Part shown: piece after piece, positions 52,918 to 62,800 of the stretch
Numbering within the stretch: position 1 is the stretch's first letter
How the letters are laid out: every line of letters begins with the position of its first letter
Assembly: GCF_030730945.1 (NCBI RefSeq)
Contig: NZ_JAVAMS010000001.1
Coordinates: 744,001-808,000 of the forward strand
Length of the DNA: 64,000 nt
Reading direction: 5' to 3'
Source: Aurantiacibacter poecillastricola
GTDB lineage: Bacteria; Pseudomonadota; Alphaproteobacteria; Sphingomonadales; Sphingomonadaceae
Program-made: the position numbers and the translations under genes
Notes under the pieces: generated by a model
Seen by the model: only the letters and a program-made list of their open reading frames with translations
What the model was told of the DNA's origin: nothing
The model's database searches: none

Positions 52918-54267
52918 ATGAACAGCTCTGGCCTGCGGCAGCACCTTTTTTCACCGATCCGACAGCTGCAAGTTCTTCTCGTCGTCGCCCTCGTTATCGG
53001 TGGCGGGGGATCTGCCTATGGCCTCGCTAACCTGTTCGTGCAGCTTTGCGCTGTTGGCGTGATCGCCGCGAATTCCGGCGCAGTTGCCAATTTTTTCGCG
53101 ACGGGCCCGCGGGTTCTGGTGGTTCTCGTCGTAGCATCCATGGCCTTTCCCCTCTTCCAGGCGGTTCCGCTCCCCCCGCATTTGTGGAGCGGCCTCCCAG
53201 GACGTTCGCTAGTCGAGGAAAGCCTGGCCATTGCAGGCTTAGGCTCGAAGAGCTGGTTTTCCCTATCCGTGAATCCCGTCAGGACGCTTCTAGCTTTCTG
53301 TGCCACCCTTGTTCCGGCGACAGTCATCGTCGTTGGCCACGGTCTGGGCCGGGCTGAAAAGCGTACCCTGGCCCTCACGGTCGTCTTCGCATGTACCGCG
53401 ATCTTCCTGTTCGGTGCGATCCAGCTCTCGACATCGAACTCGCTCGGCGTGCTTTACGAACACGTCACGTTGCGGCCCTCCATCCTCTACGGCACGCTTG
53501 CCAACCGCAATTCCACTGCGGTTCTTTTCGTCATCGCCCTTTGCCTTGTCGCCGGGTTCCCCTGGCCAAACATCACAGTCACCAGGATAGCGCTGGGTGC
53601 TGCGGCCCTGCTGCTGGTTCTCGGCACCGTCCTCACCCAATCCCGCTCGGGAATCGCGCTGCTCGCCCTGCCACTTGTTCTGGCCATCTTTCGCCTGGCG
53701 TGGACCTTGCGGAGCGGGCGCAATAAAGGCGCGCCTTCGATGGCGCGAGAAGTCTGGATAGGCATTGCAGCGATCGGCGTGCTCGCTGCGGCCGTGGCGG
53801 TCTCGGCTACGCAGAACGGCCGCGCTGCCGACAGTCTCGCCCGGTTCGAAACCATCGCCGACAGCGACCGCCCCGAAATGTGGGAAGACGCGACCTACAC
53901 CGCCGGGCAATACTGGCCTGCGGGCGCCGGCGTCGGCACGTTCGACGATGTCTTCCAACTCCACGAATCGCTCGAATATGTCGGCCCGTTGCGAGCTGGG
54001 CGAGCGCATAGCGACCTTATCGAGCTTGTCATCGAAGGCGGCATTCTGGCCATCGTACTGACAGCGGCATGGCTGGCCTGGTGCGCCTATGCCAGCCTCA
54101 GGCCGGGAAGCGTCGAGAACTGGTGGGTTCGCCTGGGTGCGGGCGCGGGGATAGCAGCGCTGTTCCTGCAATCCGCGCTCGACTATCCCTTGCGCAATCT
54201 CTCCGTCCTCGCTGTCGCGGCCGTTCTTGTCGTGCTGCTCATTCCCTCGAAAGAGCGCAGGTCATGA
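52918..54267 (+). CDS. O-antigen ligase/polymerase-like membrane protein
   Basis: The 449-residue protein has about 10-12 membrane helices and the Wzy_C region: SRSGIALLALPLVLAIFRLAW, then a periplasmic loop with RFETIADSDRPEMWEDATYTAGQYWPAGAGVGTFDDVFQLHESLEYVGPLRAGRAHSDLIELVIEGGI. The RxxxW and HSDLxE features are typical of the O-antigen ligase/polymerase superfamily. This is the second such protein in the window, so one may polymerise and one ligate, or they serve different glycans. The stop overlaps the next gene (ATGA). Confidence 0.85.
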   Translation: MNSSGLRQHLFSPIRQLQVLLVVALVIGGGGSAYGLANLFVQLCAVGVIAANSGAVANFFATGPRVLVVLVVASMAFPLFQAVPLPPHLWSGLPGRSLVEESLAIAGLGSKSWFSLSVNPVRTLLAFCATLVPATVIVVGHGLGRAEKRTLALTVVFACTAIFLFGAIQLSTSNSLGVLYEHVTLRPSILYGTLANRNSTAVLFVIALCLVAGFPWPNITVTRIALGAAALLLVLGTVLTQSRSGIALLALPLVLAIFRLAWTLRSGRNKGAPSMAREVWIGIAAIGVLAAAVAVSATQNGRAADSLARFETIADSDRPEMWEDATYTAGQYWPAGAGVGTFDDVFQLHESLEYVGPLRAGRAHSDLIELVIEGGILAIVLTAAWLAWCAYASLRPGSVENWWVRLGAGAGIAALFLQSALDYPLRNLSVLAVAAVLVVLLIPSKERRS

Positions 54268-54977
54268 TCGTCCGGGTCGTCATTATCGGCTTCGCGGCAA
54301 TCGTTGCCGTGCTCGCTGTTTTCGTACAGCTGGACAGGCAGTCGATCATGAGCCCGGAACTCGCCCCGCTGGTTCCCGCTCCCTTCGCCGCTAACGCATC
54401 GGCAATTCGCAGCGTGGCTGCCTTACGCGCCGGAGACAGCGCCGAGGGCCTTGAGCAAGCCCGTCAGCTTGTGCGTCTGCGACCCCTGCCGGCAGGTAGC
54501 CTTACCACCTACTCCATTGCTGCAGCAGCAGCGGGGCAGGAAGACTCCGCGCTGGCAGCATTGACGGCAGCCAGCCGCCGCGGCTGGCGCGAGCCGTTGT
54601 CGCAACTCGCCAGCGGCAGCGCCGCGCTGGAGCAAGGGCAGCACGGCATCGCGGCCCAGCGCGTCGTCGCGCTTCTTGCCAGCGAAAAACTGCGCGACCA
54701 GGCGCTGGAGCTTCTGTCAGAGCTGGTCGGTACTTCTGAGGGCCGCGCGCAGTTCGCCGAGCGGATGAGCCAGTTCGGTCGCTGGCAGACCAATGCCCTC
54801 CTGCCCGCTGCGGATGTCGTCGATCCGGACGATTGGGCTGTCACAGTCGCGCTGGCGCTGGAGAAGGGCGCCGATCTGGACTGCGAGCGCGTGAAACGGC
54901 TCGAACAGAAATACCTTCGCGAAGGACAGGAGGCTGCGGCCCGCATTCTCTCGGAACAGGATTGCCCGGCGAACTAG
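54264..54977 (+). CDS. Membrane-anchored helical repeat protein, function unknown
   Basis: The 237-residue protein has an N-terminal membrane helix (MIVRVVIIGFAAIVAVLAVFVQ) and a helical periplasmic part rich in Ala, Leu, Glu and Gln, with repeat-like helix pairs (SLTTYSIAAAAAGQEDSALAALTAASRRGWREPLSQLA) that look like TPR units. Its start overlaps the ligase-like gene, so the two are probably a pair in assembling or regulating the same glycan. The remaining part ends with two cysteines, one in DCERVKRLEQ and one near the C-terminus. Confidence 0.75.
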   Translation: MIVRVVIIGFAAIVAVLAVFVQLDRQSIMSPELAPLVPAPFAANASAIRSVAALRAGDSAEGLEQARQLVRLRPLPAGSLTTYSIAAAAAGQEDSALAALTAASRRGWREPLSQLASGSAALEQGQHGIAAQRVVALLASEKLRDQALELLSELVGTSEGRAQFAERMSQFGRWQTNALLPAADVVDPDDWAVTVALALEKGADLDCERVKRLEQKYLREGQEAAARILSEQDCPAN

Positions 54978-54996
54978 TCGGCCCGCCCTTTCGGCT

Positions 54997-55563
54997 TCAT
55001 TCCTGCTCCGGAACGGCAAAGGTGCCCGACACGCGGCCGCTTTGCCCGCTGGCAGTCGAGTCCGACCCATCCACGCTCGACAGGCCCGAGTTGAGATCGA
55101 TCACCAGGCGCCCGCCATCCAGCGTATCTCCGCCGCGCCGCAGGGCGACATTACCCGACAGCACGATGACGCGGCGGTTGAAATCGTAGACCGCCGCGTT
55201 GCCGCTGGCCCGCTCGTTCCCGCGCGTGACGGTGACGCCGCCGGTCGCATCGATGCGCTGGATGCGGAGCGCGCCGGTATCGGAATAGGCGACCGTGGTG
55301 CGCGCGGCGGTAAGACGCAGATCGCCCTGCTCGATCAGCACATCGCCTGACAGGACGACGCGGTTCTGGCGATCCTGCAGTTCGATCCGGTCCGCCGCAT
55401 AGTTCACCGGCTGGTTCGAGTTGAACCCGGCAATCGTCTGCGCATCGGCAATGGAGCCGAAGGACAGCGCTGCGATCCCGCCAGCCAGCAGGCCGCCCGC
55501 CAGACCGCGAAGGACCAGCGTCCGCTTGCGGAGATGCGAGGACGTGGGGAGATGCTTCGTCAT
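54997..55563 (-). CDS. lptA: Lipopolysaccharide transport protein LptA
   Basis: LptA forms the periplasmic bridge for lipopolysaccharide. The 188-residue protein has a signal peptide (LRGLAGGLLAGGIAALSFGSIADAQT) and an OstA-like beta-jellyroll: VNYAADRIELQDRQNRVVLSGDVLIEQGDLRLTAART and ASGNAAVYDFNRRVIVLSGNVALRRGGDTLDGGRLVIDL. It is last in the minus-strand run rnd-lptC-lptA. The lptB ATPase gene that often follows is not here; a convergent gene ends 19 bases away. Confidence 0.93.
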   Translation of the reverse strand: MTKHLPTSSHLRKRTLVLRGLAGGLLAGGIAALSFGSIADAQTIAGFNSNQPVNYAADRIELQDRQNRVVLSGDVLIEQGDLRLTAARTTVAYSDTGALRIQRIDATGGVTVTRGNERASGNAAVYDFNRRVIVLSGNVALRRGGDTLDGGRLVIDLNSGLSSVDGSDSTASGQSGRVSGTFAVPEQE

Positions 55564-55580
55564 TGCCTTTCGCTCTTTCC

Positions 55581-56234
55581 TTACATTCCGCTGGGCAGGC
55601 GCAACTGGCCCGGGACCATGCGCAGCCTGGCATTGCCTTCGAGGGCTATAGTGCGCTCTTCAAGGTCGGCGCGCATGGCGTTTGCCGAGAAGCTGCCTGC
55701 CGGGATCGCGCCGCTGACATTGCCATCGCCCAGCATGGTGCGGGTGGGCAGGTCTATCGTCACGTTACGCGCGACCATCTCGTAGCCGTCGGCTGCCGTG
55801 AACTGTACGACGCCCGGGATGCCCACCTGCTCGTCGTCGATATCGTAGATGCCGCGCGGTGCGGTGAGAATGGCGGGCCCGCCCGAAAGGACCATGCGCG
55901 CCGTCATATCCTGCAGTTGCACCAGCGGCACCGTGTTGCTTTGCTGCACGGCTTCGCCCGCCACCAGGCTGAAGGGGCGACCATTGCTGTCCTGCCCGCG
56001 GTACATCGCGTTGTCGACGCGCAGCCTGTCATCCGCGACGGCGACCTTGTTCCGGTCGAGCAGGAAGCTGATTTCGCCGCGCGGGGAAAGCGGGGTGATG
56101 AGCATGAAAGCCGCGATGACGCCGACCAAGGCAGGCAGCGCCACCGCCAGCACGCGCACGATGGAATCGAGCGAGCTGCCGGGAGTGGCAAAGGCCTGGC
56201 GCTTCGTGCGCATCTGGTCTGCGGCTCTGGTCAT
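55581..56234 (-). CDS. lptC: Lipopolysaccharide transport protein LptC
   Basis: LptC is a bitopic inner-membrane protein that takes lipopolysaccharide from LptBFG to LptA. The 217-residue protein has one N-terminal membrane helix (VLAVALPALVGVIAAFMLITPL) and a beta-jellyroll periplasmic domain with repeated TxRG-x-YDID and GNVSG strands. It lies 17 bases before lptA and 35 bases after rnd. Confidence 0.9.
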   Translation of the reverse strand: MTRAADQMRTKRQAFATPGSSLDSIVRVLAVALPALVGVIAAFMLITPLSPRGEISFLLDRNKVAVADDRLRVDNAMYRGQDSNGRPFSLVAGEAVQQSNTVPLVQLQDMTARMVLSGGPAILTAPRGIYDIDDEQVGIPGVVQFTAADGYEMVARNVTIDLPTRTMLGDGNVSGAIPAGSFSANAMRADLEERTIALEGNARLRMVPGQLRLPSGM

Positions 56235-56269
56235 AGTCTGGCTCTAACGCCCCAATTCAACACCCGGCC

Positions 56270-56890
56270 TCATGACTCGTGGCTGAAGATGTCCTTGTCT
56301 GCCCAGCCGGCGATATCGAGACGGGCGCGCGCAGGTAGGAAGTCGTAGCACGCCTGGGCCAGCTCCAGCCTGTCCTCTCGCACCAGCCGCTCGATCAGTA
56401 TGTCGCGCAAGGCATGCAGGAAGCGCACGTCGGAGGCGGCGTATTCGCGCTGTGCCTCGTTCAGTTCGGGCGCGCCCCAGTCACTGGACTGCTGCTGCTT
56501 GGACATGTCTTCGCCCAGCAACTCGCTGACCAGGTTCTTGAGCCCGTGACGGTCGGTATAGGTGCGCGTCATCTTGCTGGCGATCTTGGTGCAGAAGACA
56601 GGCGCTGCCACCACGCCGAGATAGTATTCGATGGCGGCTAGGTCGAAGCGGGCGAAGTGATAGATCTTCACGCGGCTGGGGTCCGCCAGAACGGCCTTCA
56701 GGTTGGGCGCGTCGTAGTTGCTTCCCTTGGCGAAGCGGACGAGGTGCTCGTCGCCCTTGCCATCGCTGATCTGCACCACGCACAGCCGGTCGCGCGGGGT
56801 CACGAGGCCCATGGTTTCGGTATCGACGGCAACGGGGCCATCGGCGAGTACGCCTGCGGGCAGGTCTTCTTCATGGAAATGGACTGTCAT
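56270..56890 (-). CDS. rnd: Ribonuclease D-like 3'-5' exonuclease
   Basis: The 206-residue protein has the DEDDy exonuclease motifs: PVAVDTETMGLV (Exo I), HFARFDLAAIEYYLG (Exo II) and REYAASDVRFLHAL (Exo III with Tyr). The GLKNLVSELLGEDMSKQQQSSDWGAPELNEAQ segment fits RNase D. It lacks the two HRDC domains of E. coli RNase D (375 residues), as is usual for this short alphaproteobacterial form. It matures tRNA or other small RNA 3' ends. ATG 56890 is chosen over a longer frame with no family match. It starts the operon rnd-lptC-lptA. Confidence 0.92.
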   Translation of the reverse strand: MTVHFHEEDLPAGVLADGPVAVDTETMGLVTPRDRLCVVQISDGKGDEHLVRFAKGSNYDAPNLKAVLADPSRVKIYHFARFDLAAIEYYLGVVAAPVFCTKIASKMTRTYTDRHGLKNLVSELLGEDMSKQQQSSDWGAPELNEAQREYAASDVRFLHALRDILIERLVREDRLELAQACYDFLPARARLDIAGWADKDIFSHES

Positions 56891-56970
56891 CGCCGGTGCC
56901 TTAGGCGGATTGGGGATGAGAGGGAAGGGCGGCTTTGCGCGCCGCGAGGCGAAGCGTATCGGATGAGGGT

Positions 56971-57654
56971 ATGAACGACGCGATACCGTCCGGCTGGGCT
57001 TCTGTCCTGGAGCCCGCCCTCGCCACACCCGAAGCACGGCGGCTGAGCGGCTGGCTGCGCGCGGAGGAGGATGCGGGACGCACGATCTACCCGCCGCGCG
57101 GCTGCCGCCTCCGCGCGCTGGAGCTGACGCCGCTGAATGCCGTGCGCGTCGTGATCCTCGGGCAGGACCCCTATCACGGACCCGGCCAGGCGCATGGCCT
57201 GTGCTTCTCGGTGCCCGAGGGCGTGCCGCCGCCGCCTTCGCTGAAGAACATCTTCAAGGAGATGGAGAGCGACCTCGGGCTCGCGCGTCCCGGGCATGGC
57301 ACGCTGGAGAGCTGGGCGCGGCAGGGCGTCCTGCTGCTCAACAACACGCTGACGGTGCAGCAGGGGCAGGCGGGCAGCCATGCGGGCAAGGGTTGGGACG
57401 CCATCACCGATACCTGCATTGCCGCTGTGGCGGAGCGGAACGAGCCCAGCGTCTTCATCCTGTGGGGCAGCCACGCGCAGGGCAAGGCGGCGCGGGTTCC
57501 GGCGCTGCTCGAAAACGAGCGGCATTTGCTGATCAGGAGCCCGCATCCCAGCCCGCTTTCCGCCCATCGCGGCTTCTTCGGCTCGCGGCCATTCTCCAAG
57601 GCCAACGCCTTTCTGGAAGCCAACGGACGCGGGACCATCGACTGGCGGCTTTAG
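56971..57654 (+). CDS. ung: Uracil-DNA glycosylase, family 1
   Basis: Ung removes uracil from DNA. The 227-residue protein has VVILGQDPYHGPGQAHGLCFSV with the catalytic Asp, the GVLLLNNTLTV (Asn) strand and HPSPLSAHRGFFGSRPFSKAN with the His and the minor-groove loop. ATG 56971 (MNDAIPSGW) is the family start. It is divergent from rnd; 80 bases separate the starts. A stem-loop starting at its stop is a probable terminator. Confidence 0.96.
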   Translation: MNDAIPSGWASVLEPALATPEARRLSGWLRAEEDAGRTIYPPRGCRLRALELTPLNAVRVVILGQDPYHGPGQAHGLCFSVPEGVPPPPSLKNIFKEMESDLGLARPGHGTLESWARQGVLLLNNTLTVQQGQAGSHAGKGWDAITDTCIAAVAERNEPSVFILWGSHAQGKAARVPALLENERHLLIRSPHPSPLSAHRGFFGSRPFSKANAFLEANGRGTIDWRL

Positions 57655-57686
57655 GGCCGGATGTGGAACGCCGACCGGCCCGTTTT
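57654..57686 (+). terminator. Probable Rho-independent terminator after ung
   Basis: GGGCCGG (57654-57660) and CCGGCCC (57675-57681) form a seven-base stem with a 14-base loop, followed by GTTTT. The stem begins at the last base of the ung stop codon. Confidence 0.55.
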
Positions 57687-57847
57687 CGGAAATGCCATAC
57701 CGGTCATTTATCCAGCAAAACCAATGAGATATGGAGAATTTGCCCGCACGGGGCGTGACCTTTCGAAAATGGTGGGGCTGGGCTGGGTCAAGGGCGTGCA
57801 TGGGTCCGGTCTTGCCATCTTTGCAATCGCGTAGGAAAACTTCGCCG

Positions 57848-58183
57848 ATGAACGAAAGCGACGCCCGCACCGCGCTCAGTCAGCGCCTCGCCGAACTTAA
57901 CCGGCTCGATGCCCTGAGCGCCGAGGATCGCGCTCCTGTCACCCTGCAGCAGGACAGTGTCGGCCGCCTCTCTCGCATGGATGCCATGCAGCAGCAAGCG
58001 ATGGCGCAGGCCGAGGAACGGCGGCGCGAGGCGGAACGCGCGCGGATCAGGGCGGCGTTCGCCCGTCTGGACGAAGGCGAATGGGGCTGGTGCGTGCGCT
58101 GCGGGGAAAAGATTACCGAGGGGCGGCTGAGGAACGATCCGAGCGTCGCCGCGTGCCTCTCCTGCGCTTCGGGCGAGAACTGA
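57848..58183 (+). CDS. TraR/DksA family zinc-finger protein
   Basis: The 111-residue protein has a coiled-coil N-terminal part (LSQRLAELNRLDAL... MDAMQQQAMAQAEERRREAERARIRAAFARLDE) and a C-terminal four-cysteine zinc finger (CVRC then CLSC). This is the pattern of the short TraR/DksA branch that binds RNA polymerase through the secondary channel. Acidic residues at the coiled-coil tip cannot be assigned with certainty, so whether it mimics DksA is open. The start at ATG 57848 gives the complete family domain. The stop overlaps the next small gene (TGATG). Confidence 0.85.
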   Translation: MNESDARTALSQRLAELNRLDALSAEDRAPVTLQQDSVGRLSRMDAMQQQAMAQAEERRREAERARIRAAFARLDEGEWGWCVRCGEKITEGRLRNDPSVAACLSCASGEN

Positions 58184-58356
58184 TGGCGGCGCTGGGCTGT
58201 TTCCTGCTTCTCGCACTGCCACTGGCCGGGCTGATGCTGGGCGGTTGGCTGGCGGGCCCGGACGGGATGATCGTGGGCGCAGGGATCGGCTTCGCGATTG
58301 CGCTGGTCGTTACCGCGATTTCGGGGCGGGCCCTGTTGCAGGCCCGCCGCCGGTAA
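58183..58356 (+). CDS. Small two-helix membrane protein
   Basis: The 57-residue protein consists of two membrane helices (LGCFLLLALPLAGLMLGGWLAG and GMIVGAGIGFAIALVVTAISGRALL) with a short loop and a basic C-terminus. Its start overlaps the zinc-finger protein gene stop by one base, so it is translated together with it. Function unknown. It ends four bases from the gltD stop on the other strand. Confidence 0.75.
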   Translation: MAALGCFLLLALPLAGLMLGGWLAGPDGMIVGAGIGFAIALVVTAISGRALLQARRR

Positions 58357-58359
58357 CCT

Positions 58360-59796
58360 CTATCGGGGAAGCTGGGTAACGCCCATCAAGGCCTCGTCCA
58401 CGCTTGCCGCGCACTGGCGGCCTTCGCGGATGGCCCAGACCACCAGCGACTGGCCCCGCCGCATATCTCCACAGGCCCAGATGGCAGGGTCGGAGGTCCG
58501 ATAGTCCTTCACGTTCGCATCGACATTGCCGCGCTCGGTCAGGGAGACGCTGCTCTGCTCGATCATGCCTTGCTGGCGCGGGCCGAGGAAGCCCATTGCG
58601 AGCAGGATCAGGTCCGCCGGGAGGGTGAACTCGCTGCCCGGCACTTCCTTCAGCTGCCCTTCCGACCAGTCGGCGCGCACGCATTTGAGGCCGGTGACGA
58701 CGCCGTCCTTGCCGACCACTTCCTTGGTCAGCACTGACCAGTCGCGCTCCACCCCTTCCTCATGACTGGAGGAGGTGCGCAGCTTCATCGGCCAGTCGGG
58801 CCAGGTCAGCAGCTTGTTTTCCTTCTCGGGAGGCTGCGGCATGATCTCGATCTGGGTGACGCTTTTCGCGCCCTGCCGATTGCTGGTGCCAACGCAATCG
58901 GAGCCGGTATCGCCGCCCCCGATCACGATCACGTCCTTGCCCGTGGCGGTGAGCGAACCGCGCGGCGCGGCGCGGGTCTCGTCATCGCCCGCATTGCGCT
59001 TGTTCTGCTGGGTGAGGAATTCCATCGCGAGGCGCACACCGGACATTTCAGCGCCGGGAATTTCCAGCATGCGCGGATGCTCCGCCCCGCCTGCAAACAC
59101 CACCGCGTCGAAATTCTCCTTGATGGTCTTCACCGAGATGTCGACGCCGACTTCGGTGCTGGTGCGGAAGGTGACGCCTTCTGCTTCCATCTGCACCGCA
59201 CGGCGGTTGATCTGGCTTTTTTCCATCTTGAAGTCGGGAATGCCGTAGCGCATCAGCCCGCCCACGCGGTCCGACTTCTCGAACACGGTGACGGAATGAC
59301 CCGCGCGTGCGAGCTGCTGGGCGCAGGCCATGCCCGCCGGGCCGGAGCCGACCACGGCCACGCTCTTGCCGGTCTTCTGTTCCGGCACCTGCGGCTTGAC
59401 CCAGCCTTCCTTCCAGCCGCGATCGATGATGGCGCATTCGATCGACTTGATGGTGACCGGCTCGTCGGTGATGTTGAGCGTGCAGCTCGCCTCGCACGGG
59501 GCGGGGCACACGCGGCCGGTGAATTCCGGGAAGTTGTTGGTGGAATGGAGGATCTCGAGCGCGTTCTTCCAGTCCCCCTCGTAGACGAGGTGGTTCCAGT
59601 CCGGGATGATGTTGTTCACCGGACAGCCATTGTGGCAGTAGGGGATTCCGCAGTTCATGCAGCGGGCGGCCTGGTTCTTCAGGCCTTCCTCGCTGTGGGG
59701 AATGATGAATTCCTTGTAGTGCTTCAGCCGCTCTTCCGGCGCGTCGTAGGTTCGATCCTCGCGCTCGATCTCGAGGAAGCCTGTCTCTTTACCCAT
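58360..59796 (-). CDS. gltD: Glutamate synthase (NADPH) small subunit
   Basis: GltD takes electrons from NADPH and passes them to GltB to make glutamate from glutamine and 2-oxoglutarate. The 478-residue protein has two N-terminal iron-sulfur cysteine clusters ([17 protein letters not shown] and CPAPCEASC), the FAD loop [16 protein letters not shown], and the NADPH loop [14 protein letters not shown]. It lies 11 bases downstream of gltB in the same operon. It converges with the small membrane protein gene, without a clear terminator between. Confidence 0.97.
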   Translation of the reverse strand: MGKETGFLEIEREDRTYDAPEERLKHYKEFIIPHSEEGLKNQAARCMNCGIPYCHNGCPVNNIIPDWNHLVYEGDWKNALEILHSTNNFPEFTGRVCPAPCEASCTLNITDEPVTIKSIECAIIDRGWKEGWVKPQVPEQKTGKSVAVVGSGPAGMACAQQLARAGHSVTVFEKSDRVGGLMRYGIPDFKMEKSQINRRAVQMEAEGVTFRTSTEVGVDISVKTIKENFDAVVFAGGAEHPRMLEIPGAEMSGVRLAMEFLTQQNKRNAGDDETRAAPRGSLTATGKDVIVIGGGDTGSDCVGTSNRQGAKSVTQIEIMPQPPEKENKLLTWPDWPMKLRTSSSHEEGVERDWSVLTKEVVGKDGVVTGLKCVRADWSEGQLKEVPGSEFTLPADLILLAMGFLGPRQQGMIEQSSVSLTERGNVDANVKDYRTSDPAIWACGDMRRGQSLVVWAIREGRQCAASVDEALMGVTQLPR

Positions 59797-59807
59797 CTGT
59801 CTGACCC

Positions 59808-62800
59808 TTATTCCGCCGCCACGCTGGCGGCCTCTTCGCGCTCGGCCTCAAGCTGCTTCAACGCGCGCGCATAATCCTTCGGCATGACCTTCCTGAAGGC
59901 CTTTACCGCATTGTCCCAGTCCGCCAGCAGCTCGCTTGCGCGGGCAGAGCCCGTGTGCAGCTTGTGCCGCTCCAGCAGGATCTTCAGGCGCGCCGCGTCG
60001 TGATAGAGCGGGTCGCCCATGCCGAGATCGTCCACGGTGGAGGGGCGCTGCTGCGGCAGGCCGGTGCCTTCGGGATCGCGTGCCGCCGTGTCGATGCTCT
60101 CGAGATCCACCTGCGCCATGTTGCAGCGGCTCTCGAAAGTGCCATCGGGATCGTAGACATAGGCAATCCCGCCACTCATGCCGGCAGCGAAGTTGCGCCC
60201 GGTCGCTCCGAGCACGGCCACCACGCCGCCGGTCATGTATTCGCAGCCATGGTCGCCCGTGCCCTCGACCACCGCCACCGCGCCCGAATTGCGCACGGCG
60301 AAGCGCTCGCCCGCGACGCCGCAGAAATAGGCCTCGCCCGAGATCGCGCCATAGAGGCAGGTGTTGCCGACAATGATGTTGTTTGTGGGATCGCGCTCCA
60401 CGCCTTGCGGCTGGCGCACGATCACGCGGCCGCCCGACAGGCCCTTGCCGACATAGTCGTTGGCATCGCCCACCAGATCCAGCGTAACGCCATGGGCGAG
60501 CCACGCGGCGAAACTCTGTCCCGCCGTGCCGGTGAAATTGATGCGGATCGTATCGACCGGCAGGCCCTTGTGGCCATGCGCCTCGGCGATGCGGCCCGAC
60601 AGCATCGCGCCCGCAGTGCGGTTCAGGTTGCGGATCGGGTATTCGAGCTGCACCGCCTCACCCGTTTCGATGGCGGACCTGCAATCCTCGATAAGCGTGT
60701 TGTCGAGCGCGGCTTCGAGGCCATGCTGCTGGTCCATCTGGTGCCACAGCGGCACGTCGGGCGAAAGCTCCACCTTGTGCAGCAGCTTGGAGAGATCCAC
60801 CCCGTCAGCCTTCCAGTGACGGATGGCGCGCTTCATGTCGATATGGTCGACCCGGCCGATCATCTCCTCCACGCGGCGGAAGCCCATTTCGGCCATGATC
60901 TGGCGCAGTTCCTCGGCGACGAAGAAGAAGTAGTTGATCACGTGCTCGGGCTGACCGACGAAGCGCTTGCGCAGTTCCGGGTTCTGCGTGGCGACGCCGA
61001 CCGGGCAGGTGTTGAGGTGACACTTGCGCATCATGATGCAGCCCGCCGCGATCAGCGGCGCGGTGGCGAAGCCGAACTCGTCCGCGCCCAGCAGAGCGCC
61101 GATGGCAACGTCGCGGCCCGTGCGAAGACCACCGTCCACCTGCACCGCGATACGGCTGCGCAGGTCGTTCAGCAGCAGCGTCTGCTGCGTCTCGGCAAGG
61201 CCGATTTCCCACGGGCTGCCTGCGTGGGTGAGGCTGGTGAGCGGGCTCGCACCCGTGCCGCCTTCATAGCCAGAGATCGTCACGTGATCGGCGCGTGCCT
61301 TGGAGACGCCCGCGGCCACGGTGCCCACGCCCACTTCGGAGACGAGCTTCACCGAAATGCGTGCCTTGGGCTGCACGTTCTTGAGGTCGTGGATCAGCTG
61401 CGCCAGATCCTCGATCGAGTAGATGTCGTGGTGCGGCGGCGGCGAGATCAGGCCCACGCCCGGCGTGGAGTGGCGCACCTTGCCGATGCGCTTGTCCACC
61501 TTGTGGCCGGGCAACTGGCCGCCTTCGCCGGGCTTCGCGCCCTGCGCCATCTTGATCTGGATATCGTCCGAATTGGCGAGATACTCGGTCGTCACCCCGA
61601 AGCGGCCAGAAGCGACCTGCTTGATCCGGCTGCGCATCGAATCGCCATTGTCCATCGGCACGAAGCGTTCCGGCTCCTCGCCGCCTTCGCCTGTGTTGGA
61701 GCGGCCGCCGATGCGGTTCATGGCGATGGCGAGCGTCGAGTGCGCCTCGTGACTGATGGAGCCGAAGCTCATCGCACCGGTGCTGAAGCGCTTGACGATC
61801 TCCTCGGCGGGTTCGACCTCGTCCAGCGGGATGGGCGTGTCCGCCTTCTTCAGTTCCATCAGGCCGCGAATGGTGAGCAGGCGTTCGGACTGCTCGTTGA
61901 TCGAGCGGGCGAACTCGTCGTACTGCGCCTGCGCATCCTTGCCCTGCTCGCTGCGCACGGCATGCTGCAATTGCGCGACATTGGCAGGCGTCCAGGCGTG
62001 CTCCTCGCCGCGCAGGCGGTACTGGTAGATACCGCCCACATCCAGCATGTTGCGGTAGATCGGGTTGTCGCCATAGGCCGCCGCGTGACGGCGCACCGTC
62101 TCTTCCGCCACTTCGGGAAGGCCGATGCCCTCGATCGTGGTGGCGGTGCGGGTGAAGTAGTCCTCCACGAACTTGCTCGACAGGCCCACGCAATCGAAGA
62201 TCTGCGCGCCGCAATAGGACTGGTAGGTGGAGATGCCCATCTTCGACATCACCTTGCGGATGCCCTTGCCCACCGCCTTGATGTAGTTCTGCTCGACCGT
62301 CTCTGTATCGAGCTCGGGGAACTTGTGGGCGCGCAGGTCCTCCATTGTCTCAAAAGCGAGATAGGGGTTGATCGCTTCCGCGCCGTAGCCTGCCAGCACG
62401 CAGAAATGGTGCACTTCGCGCGCTTCGCCGGTCTCCACCACGATGCCGGTCTGCATGCGCAGGCCCTGGCGCACCAGCTGGTGGTGCACCGCGGCAGTGG
62501 CGAGCAGGGCGGGCATGGGAATGCGGTCCGGTCCCTGCTTGCGGTCGGACAGGATGAGAATGTTCTTGTCCTGCAGTACCGCCTCGGTCGCGGCCCAGCA
62601 CATTTCCTTGATCGCCATTTCAAGGCCATCGGCGCCTGTTTCGGCATCCCAGGTGATGTCGATGGTGGCGGTGCGGAATGCGCCGTCGAGGCTGGATTCG
62701 ACAGAGCGGATCTTCTCCATGCCGCGATTGGTCAGGATCGGCTGGCTGATCTCGAGGCGCTTGTGCGTGCCTGCCTCGCGGCCGAGCAGGTTCGGGCGCG

